Part shown: in pieces, positions 58,632 through 64,000 of the stretch
Position numbering within the stretch: the stretch's first letter is position 1
How the letters are laid out: each line of letters opens with the position of its first letter
Assembly (NCBI GenBank): GCA_001939145.1
Contig: LSRX01000007.1
Coordinates: forward strand, 1,863,914-1,927,913
Reading direction: 5' to 3'
DNA length: 64,000 nucleotides
Source: Symbiodinium microadriaticum
Lineage: Eukaryota; Sar; Dinophyceae; Suessiales; Symbiodiniaceae
Notes under the pieces: generated by a model
Told to the model about the DNA's origin: nothing
The model's database searches: none
What the model saw: only the letters and a program-made list of their open reading frames with translations
Position numbers and translations under genes: made by a program

Positions 58632-58919
58632 CCAAGTCTTTACGCACAAGTGGACCTCGAAGCAATATACGGTTGGAAGCCGCATACCGTATTGACATGA
58701 CGTAGATTAGGCTTGATGCGATCTGTCATACAAGCATTGTATTAGGATATGTATATTGAGGTAAACAAACTCTTAAAGTCTTACATCAATAGTAAGTTCC
58801 AGTTTTGGTAATGCTGCAAAATAATACAAGTCCGTCAAACGTTATATAACAAAGACTCGTATTGCTATATGATTATACGAATACTATATCAGGACTAGGC
58901 AGAACTTGGCTAATATGTT
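58632..58919 (+). repeat. Left arm of the inverted repeat
   Basis: Begins CCAAGTCTTTACGCAC and ends GGCTAATATGTT. An unknown base (n) sits just outside it at 58631, suggesting the assembler met conflicting copies. Confidence 0.9.
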
Positions 58920-59562
58920 AACAGACAACTACTCTTACTTACGGTTACTATTTTGCATTAAGAATGTTGGTATTTGTTTCTATTCTGCTATGGTACAGAA
59001 TCGTATAATTGACAATAAAGCCCTACCGCATAATAAAAAAAACCGTATCATGTTGTATTCTACTCTGCTTGGTAATGCTATCTTATAATGCAATGTCATT
59101 TTCGACTATTATCATATAGCGTATATAAATACACAAAACCATGTATAGATAGACTATAGGATAACTATACTATCTTGCAGTGTGTTACATTATTGTTTGA
59201 AATGCTTCTTTTAGAGTAGAATTGGTTATATCGTCGCATACTAGATTGTCTTGAACCTATATGGTACTTTCTGCCTCACAATATAGTACCGTACAATACT
59301 GAAGAATCATTCAATATGCATACTGTACGTGTACAAAACCATACAATATCAAATAAACTTCATAACATAGCAAAACATAACCCAATATGATGTAGTGTTA
59401 GTTCATGTAGTAAATTGTAATCTACTAAGGCATGTTATCTCACAGGGTATGCGTTTCAATATATCATGATACAACATGACAGACTAGAAAATAATATGGC
59501 GTGATATGATATAACCAATATAACATAACATTTTAAACTCATTAAACGATGACCCGGCATTG

Positions 59563-59820
59563 CTAAAAACATTCGAACTTGTACATCCTAAACTGTGACG
59601 CGATACTGAGAAGACCTGCATAAGATGGGCTTAGGAAGCTGGACTTTTCTTTGCGAGGCTGGTCCATCATTGGTCTGTTTGCTGGTGTGTCGTACAGCTG
59701 ACACAGATTCCCCTGAAACTTCCAGCCGAGTCCCTGCGGTAATAGGTAGGTGCAGCAGCACGGAAGTTTGTGGATGTCGAAAGGAAACATTTCAATCAGT
59801 AATGTAACACAACACCACAT
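59563..59820 (-). CDS. Open frame inside the inverted-repeat element
   Basis: An 85-codon frame reads IEMFPFDIHKLPCCCTYLL, then PQGLGWKFQGNLCQLYDTPA and MDQPRKEKSSFLSPSYAGLL. It lies in the only non-A/T-rich patch of the interior. It does not match a transposase I know. It may be a captured exon or chance. Confidence 0.3.
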   Translation of the reverse strand: MWCCVTLLIEMFPFDIHKLPCCCTYLLPQGLGWKFQGNLCQLYDTPANRPMMDQPRKEKSSFLSPSYAGLLSIASQFRMYKFECF

Positions 59821-59906
59821 AGTATAGCTATCCTACAGTCTATACATGGTTTGTATCTATTTACACTATATTAACATAATCCAATATGACATTGTATTAC
59901 AAGATC

Positions 59907-60194
59907 AACATATTAGCCAAGTCCTGCATATTCTTGATATAGTATTCGTATCATCATATAGCAAGACGAGTCCTTGTTATATAACGTTTGACGGACTTGT
60001 AATATTTTGCAGCATTACCAAAACTGGAACTTACTATTGATGTAAGACTTTAAGAGTTTGTTTACCTCAATATACATATCCTAATACAATGCTTGTATGA
60101 CAGATCGCATCAAGCCTAATCTACGTCATGTCAATACGGTATGCGGCTTCCAACCGTATATTGCTTCGAGGTCCACTTGTGCGTAAAGACTTGG
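59907..60194 (-). repeat. Right arm of the inverted repeat
   Basis: Reverse complement of the left arm. Differences cluster at its inner end (four in the last ~30 positions). Confidence 0.9.
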
Positions 60195-60954
60195 CCCCCT
60201 CCCCGCCGCCCCTCGCGAGCTGCCCGCAGCCTCCGCACCCGCCTGCACCCCACCCAACCCACGCCCCGCAGGCCAAACAACAAAAAAAGACCAAAACAAC
60301 AAAAAAAGGCCAAAAATAATAACCCCTCCATAAACATTCACGCAGCACTCAAACGCCGTTGGCGACAGCATGGCGCAACAGGACCTACATTATATTCATT
60401 TGCACACTACACACTACGCTCACTACACTGCACAGCCGTACACGCTAAACAAGACAGAACGCTCTCGATGCCAAAATTGGGCCAGCCCACCATCTCAGCA
60501 TAGCTTTTGGACAGCTTCATGCCCTACGCAGGCATCCGCAAGGCGCAAGGGGAAGCCGGCCTTGTGGCCTACAAGATCATGCAGGACGGCCAGGCTGCGC
60601 GGGCTCAAAGGCCGTGACTTGTAGACCTTGCATTCAGATATTTGCTATTGGCAGGGTCTGCATAAACTTGATTCCTTGCTGGGACCGTCCTTCTCCCACC
60701 TGCCGTGTCGTATGAATCCTCTAGCTGAATGTCTGCGAGCGCCTGCGACTTTGTAGATCACTGATAAGCCATGAGCCTTTGCCGAACGGTAGGTACAAGA
60801 CTGCGCAAGAAACTAGATGCGGCTTGGAGCGATGCGCTGTCTCTGTGAGGCCGCGGGCTGGCAGGCCATCTATTATGTTTATAAGCTACGAGAGCACATA
60901 CAAGCCAACTAGATTACTAGATATTAGATTAACTAGCTTCTGTAATTAGATTCT

Positions 60955-61383
60955 GCAGCAGGAACAACACCAACAGCAACAGCTACAGCAACAATCACAA
61001 GACAACAAACAACAAACACAAAGCAACACCAACACCGACACCGACACCAACAACAACGACAAGACAAACACCAACACCATCACCAATGCCGCGACAACCA
61101 GCAGCAGCACCAGCACCAGCACCAGCACCAGCACCAGCAAACACAACAGCAACAAGAAAAAGAATCACAAGAGCAACAACGACAACAACAACAACAGCAG
61201 CAGCAACGACAACGACAACAACAACAACAACAACAACTACTACTACTACTACTACTACTATTGCTATTGCTATTGCTATTACTATTACCATTACTATTAC
61301 TATTACTATCACTATCAGTATCACTATCACTACTACTACTACTACTACTACTACTCCTACTCCTACTCCTACTCCTACTCCTG

Positions 61384-61444
<61 letters not shown>

Positions 61445-61538
61445 CGCAACTACTACTGCAACTGCAACTAAACTACAACTACAGCAGCAACAGCAATTTC
61501 AACAACGACAACAGCGACAACGACAACAACAACAACAA

Positions 61539-61582
<44 letters not shown>

Positions 61583-61706
61583 GCAGCGGCAGCGGCAACC
61601 ACGACGACGACGACGACACCGACACCGACAACATCACCGACAACAAGAAGAATAATAAGAAGAATAACGACAAGAACACGAACAAGAACGGGAACAATAA
61701 CAACAG

Positions 61707-61762
<56 letters not shown>

Positions 61763-61835
61763 CCAGCACCAGCACCAGCACCAGCACCAGCACCAGCACC
61801 AACGGCAGCAGCAGCAGCAGCAGCAGCAAACAGCC
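60955..61835. repeat. Long trinucleotide-repeat block (CAA/CAG/CTA)n
   Basis: About 880 bp made almost only of CAA, CAG, CTA, ATT and CGA type triplets in changing order, including a CTA run at about 61375-61443 and a CAG run at about 61540-61580. Every frame on both strands stays open (poly-Thr, poly-Leu, poly-Gln, poly-Val, poly-Ala), so the open frames carry no coding information. Confidence 0.93.
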
Positions 61836-61849
61836 GCAGCCGTGCGATG

Positions 61850-63371
61850 CATACATGCATGCATGCGTACGTGTATGATATGTGCATACAAATCTCCTTT
61901 TTGTATCAACAGCACATAAACAATGTGCAAGAAGGTGTGGAAGTCATGCAGACAAACATCTGTAGATGCGGATGCAGACTCAAATCATGTCCTCAAACCT
62001 CCGCCCAGAGGCCGCATCCCAGCGCCGCGGTTCGGGCCAAAGGTCTTCGGGCGCTGGCCAAGGCCCTGCGGCTCTGCACCGCTTGCTCGTTTTGATTCAA
62101 GAGGGTTTTGAGTTTTGAGCTATTGTTGGCGTCTTACTCCTACTGGTAGCTGTTGTTTTTCTAAGGTTGAACAACTCGAAGATGTTCGCAGTCTTACTTC
62201 AAGTTGTCGGCGTAGTCTTAGGGTTCACGCCCATCCTTGTCCATTCTGGTTTAATGGACGGTGGTTCCGTTTCCAGAAGTGCTTGAAGGAGCATGGGACT
62301 TCGTAAGAACGATATTGTCGGGGAGTCCAACGATTTAGATGAGGCTGTCTGATTGGTCTTCCTTCGTTGACTGGATTAGCTTTTCAGCTAGTTGGGCTGG
62401 GACTCCCAAACATGGTCCCAACGATCCCAACCTGGGACTCTGATCCCTACCGAAGCTTCTTATGATTCGTTTCCGCAGCATTGTAATCATGATGGGGGCC
62501 CTAGTTTCAATGAAGGTCAAAAGCCTCCCTCAGAACTGTCTACGCAAAGGGGGGGGGTCAACAGTTCTTGGCCCGCACGATCGGCTGCACCAGAGAGGCA
62601 AGCGGCCCGACTTCAGCAACTCCCATGGCTCCGGGCCCAGCGTGGCCTTCCCAACTTGGGAGTCTGACTTGCTTGGAATCTGAAGTCCTTTCACGGGGTG
62701 ATCTGGGAGGAGTGTACTAAGTATCTCTAAATTAGAGTTCCGATAGGAGCAGGACACTCACAGCAGGCACGTCATTAGTTATAGTTGACTGCTTGATGGG
62801 TCACGAAAAGATCGCACAACGCTGCTGGGACGCGAACCGGCGAAACCCTCTTAAGACGTCAGAGCTGTAGCGAGAAACGATCCAGCCCGAACGCCCAACA
62901 ACTCTTCTGGCGATTCGCCTCAGCCCAACAGCCCGACCTGACCCAGTGCAAGCTCTGCACCCATGGTCCAGCTTTACGGTACCAGGAAGCACCAGGAAAG
63001 CTGCCGTGCATGGCGCAAGGGACTTCCGTTTTCGCCGTCTAGTTAAAGCTATTCGCTGCTGTAGTAATCTTCCACTCCCATATAGCCAATCACAGTGGCA
63101 CGTCGGGAGGTCAAGCTTTGTAAGACAGCACTCTACATTCCTCAGTCCTCAGTGAGATGGCCAGTCATTTACGGGTTCCAGATACGTCGCGATGCTGTCA
63201 TGCGTTTTTCTGTTTCACCCATCACACTTCCTTTACAGGCCTTCCAGATTGCATGCTTCTTGCAGCCAGCATGTGGAATGCAACGGCAGAGTGGTTGCAG
63301 CCTTGTTGAACGGAGCCAGCTCTTGTAACGATGAGAGCTGCAAAGTTGCAAAGGAATTGGGCTCTCCCGAT
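61850..63371. other. Stretch with no firmly supported gene
   Basis: Small open frames only. A minus-strand segment at 62825-62870 contains a GGTTCGCGTCC word like a tRNA B box but no tRNA fold. The plus frame 63265-63455 is Cys-rich and coding-like but overlaps the better minus frame. Confidence 0.4.
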
Positions 63372-63644
63372 TTAGGCAAGCGATTGGACAGGCAGCTCTG
63401 TAACAGGCTTCGAACACGCGTCACTTGCAACCCCAAGCATAGCACATACTTGTGAAGTCTTCGAGTACAGTGGGATACTTTCAACTGCCATCTGAAGATT
63501 CTCGACAGTTACAGAGGCTAGTATGCCAGCGTGTCTTATATCCACAGAATCTGCAGCAGTCGAGTCTGTAAGAAGTAGAAAGAACCACAGACATGCGCTG
63601 ACCACCAAGGCCAGCACGACGCACTCGGCCCACGCTGAACCCAT
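63372..63644 (-). CDS. Exon or short gene with an N-terminal signal anchor
   Basis: From ATG 63644 the 90-codon frame reads MGSAWAECVVLALVVSACLW then FFLLLTDSTAADSV, a typical signal or anchor helix. The mature part reads HAGILASVTVENLQMAVES and CAMLGVASDACSKPVTEL with two Cys and ends at TAA. It could be a complete small secreted protein or a 5' exon with a GT donor inside (GAAA before GTATCC). No family is recognised. Confidence 0.5.
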   Translation of the reverse strand: MGSAWAECVVLALVVSACLWFFLLLTDSTAADSVDIRHAGILASVTVENLQMAVESIPLYSKTSQVCAMLGVASDACSKPVTELPVQSLA

Positions 63645-63745
63645 TCGCACAACTCGTCGGCCTCACAGACGGCCTTCCAGAGCACTGTCCAAGGCTTCCT
63701 CTAACATCCTCTCTGCGATTTGGGGTTTCACGCAGACTTATGACG

Positions 63746-63935
63746 CTAGTTACTGTTGTTTCTAAGGTGTGGCGAGTGGTTTGAGTCGGTTTTGGCCCCA
63801 GGCCAGGGGTGAGGGAGGTAAGCCCAGGCTGCCTTCTCCTTGTGAGCTTGATCACCGCAGCCGGGTGTCTCGTCTAAGGCGGCCTGAAAGCCGAAGTACT
63901 GCTGGACCTGGCAGAGGACGTGATTGCCCCTAACA
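63746..63935 (-). CDS. Probable exon with strong codon bias
   Basis: The frame reads GNHVLCQVQQYFGFQAALDE, TPGCGDQAHKEKAAWAYLPH and GAKTDSNHSPHLRNNSN before TAG, with nearly all third positions G or C. It begins next to the 22-bp palindrome at 63927-63948, where the acceptor would be TTAG. It may precede the 63644 frame in the same gene. Confidence 0.45.
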
Positions 63936-63952
63936 TGCATGTTAGGGGTAAT
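63923..63952. repeat. Near-perfect palindrome
   Basis: CCCCTAACATG and CATGTTAGGGG (63927-63948) are perfectly self-complementary around ATGCAT, and three more pairs extend it after one mismatch pair. Confidence 0.9.
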
Positions 63953-64000
63953 TGCTTAGCAGGGGCCCAAAGTGAAGGGCACCGAGCAAGACGAAGATGG

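Larger units (their letters stand above)
58503..60300. mobile_element. AT-rich inverted-repeat (foldback) element
   Basis: Arm 58632-58919 is the reverse complement of 59907-60194: 288 positions with 8 differences that I count by eye and no net gap. Outside the arms a second, GC-rich block (58521-58570 and about 60226-60275) is also inverted but more diverged. The 987-bp interior is very A/T-rich, unlike the surrounding DNA, apart from a central patch with an 85-codon frame. The structure resembles a foldback or TIR transposon. I could not see a target-site duplication or a transposase. An organelle-derived insertion is an alternative. Confidence 0.75.

Noticed and set aside
60995..61930. Poly-Thr, poly-Leu, poly-Gln and poly-Val open frames on both strands
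   Set aside because: Produced by trinucleotide repeats that keep all frames open; no evidence of real coding.
62820..62880. Possible tRNA or tRNA-derived element (GGTTCGCGTCC, CTTAAG-like anticodon loop, minus strand)
   Set aside because: No acceptor-stem pairing and no D arm could be drawn. At most a weak tRNA-like word.
1..64000. CRISPR arrays, bacterial operons, ribosome binding sites, rRNA genes
   Set aside because: None is visible. Repeats are tandem minisatellites without spacers and the gene structure is eukaryotic.

Overview
This window reads as nuclear DNA of a dinoflagellate, most likely a Symbiodinium-like (Symbiodiniaceae/Suessiales) alga. Four things point there. (1) An intronless gene at 2155-3657 (minus) encodes a ubiquitin-like N-terminus followed by nine 41-residue RCC1-type repeats ('ILGDGSVVTWG..GGDSSAVQ'), a protein style I know from Symbiodinium genomes. 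(2) Hand-assembled multi-exon genes use GT, GC and apparently GA donors with an acceptor that is nearly always AG followed by G, the known dinoflagellate splice signature. (3) CCCTAAA/TTTAGGG telomere-type islands are scattered through the interior. (4) Coding density is low, exons are short, and simple-sequence repeats are abundant. No bacterial operon, rRNA, convincing tRNA or CRISPR array is visible.

Layout. 1-2.1 kb: no convincing gene. 2.1-3.7 kb: the RCC1-repeat gene. 3.7-9 kb: isolated minus-strand exons, including one membrane-anchor exon at 6.2-6.3 kb. 9-15 kb: mostly non-coding and repetitive, with a 45-bp tandem array at 10.7-11.06 kb. 15.2-16.75 kb: a well-supported but unidentified intron-rich minus-strand gene. 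17-28 kb: scattered candidate exons on both strands. 28.5-45.5 kb: the main find, exons of a Patched/Dispatched-type RND transporter (sterol-sensing-domain superfamily) on the minus strand. Its C-terminal half lies at 28.5-33.5 kb and an N-terminal SSD half at 42.4-45.5 kb. Between them at 38.2-39.9 kb is another same-strand membrane-protein locus, and at 35.7-36.1 kb a 43-bp minisatellite. 46-54.7 kb: exons of several unidentified genes on both strands. 54.9-58 kb: telomere-like islands, then mostly non-coding DNA. 58.5-60.3 kb: an AT-rich element bounded by 288-bp inverted repeats at about 97% identity. 60.95-61.84 kb: a long trinucleotide-repeat block. 62-64 kb: minus-strand exons, one encoding a signal-anchor peptide.

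Method and limits. All exon joins were made by hand from reading-frame phase, splice consensus, codon third-position G/C and family motifs. Where exon lengths and phases agree (for example twelve RND exons totalling 774 nt, exactly 258 codons) I am confident. Single exons without a family match are marked with lower confidence, and many genes are certainly incomplete. The RND protein would act as a multi-pass membrane transporter or sterol/lipid-handling protein, and the RCC1-repeat protein is probably a beta-propeller binding protein. No functional link between neighbouring genes can be inferred from the sequence.
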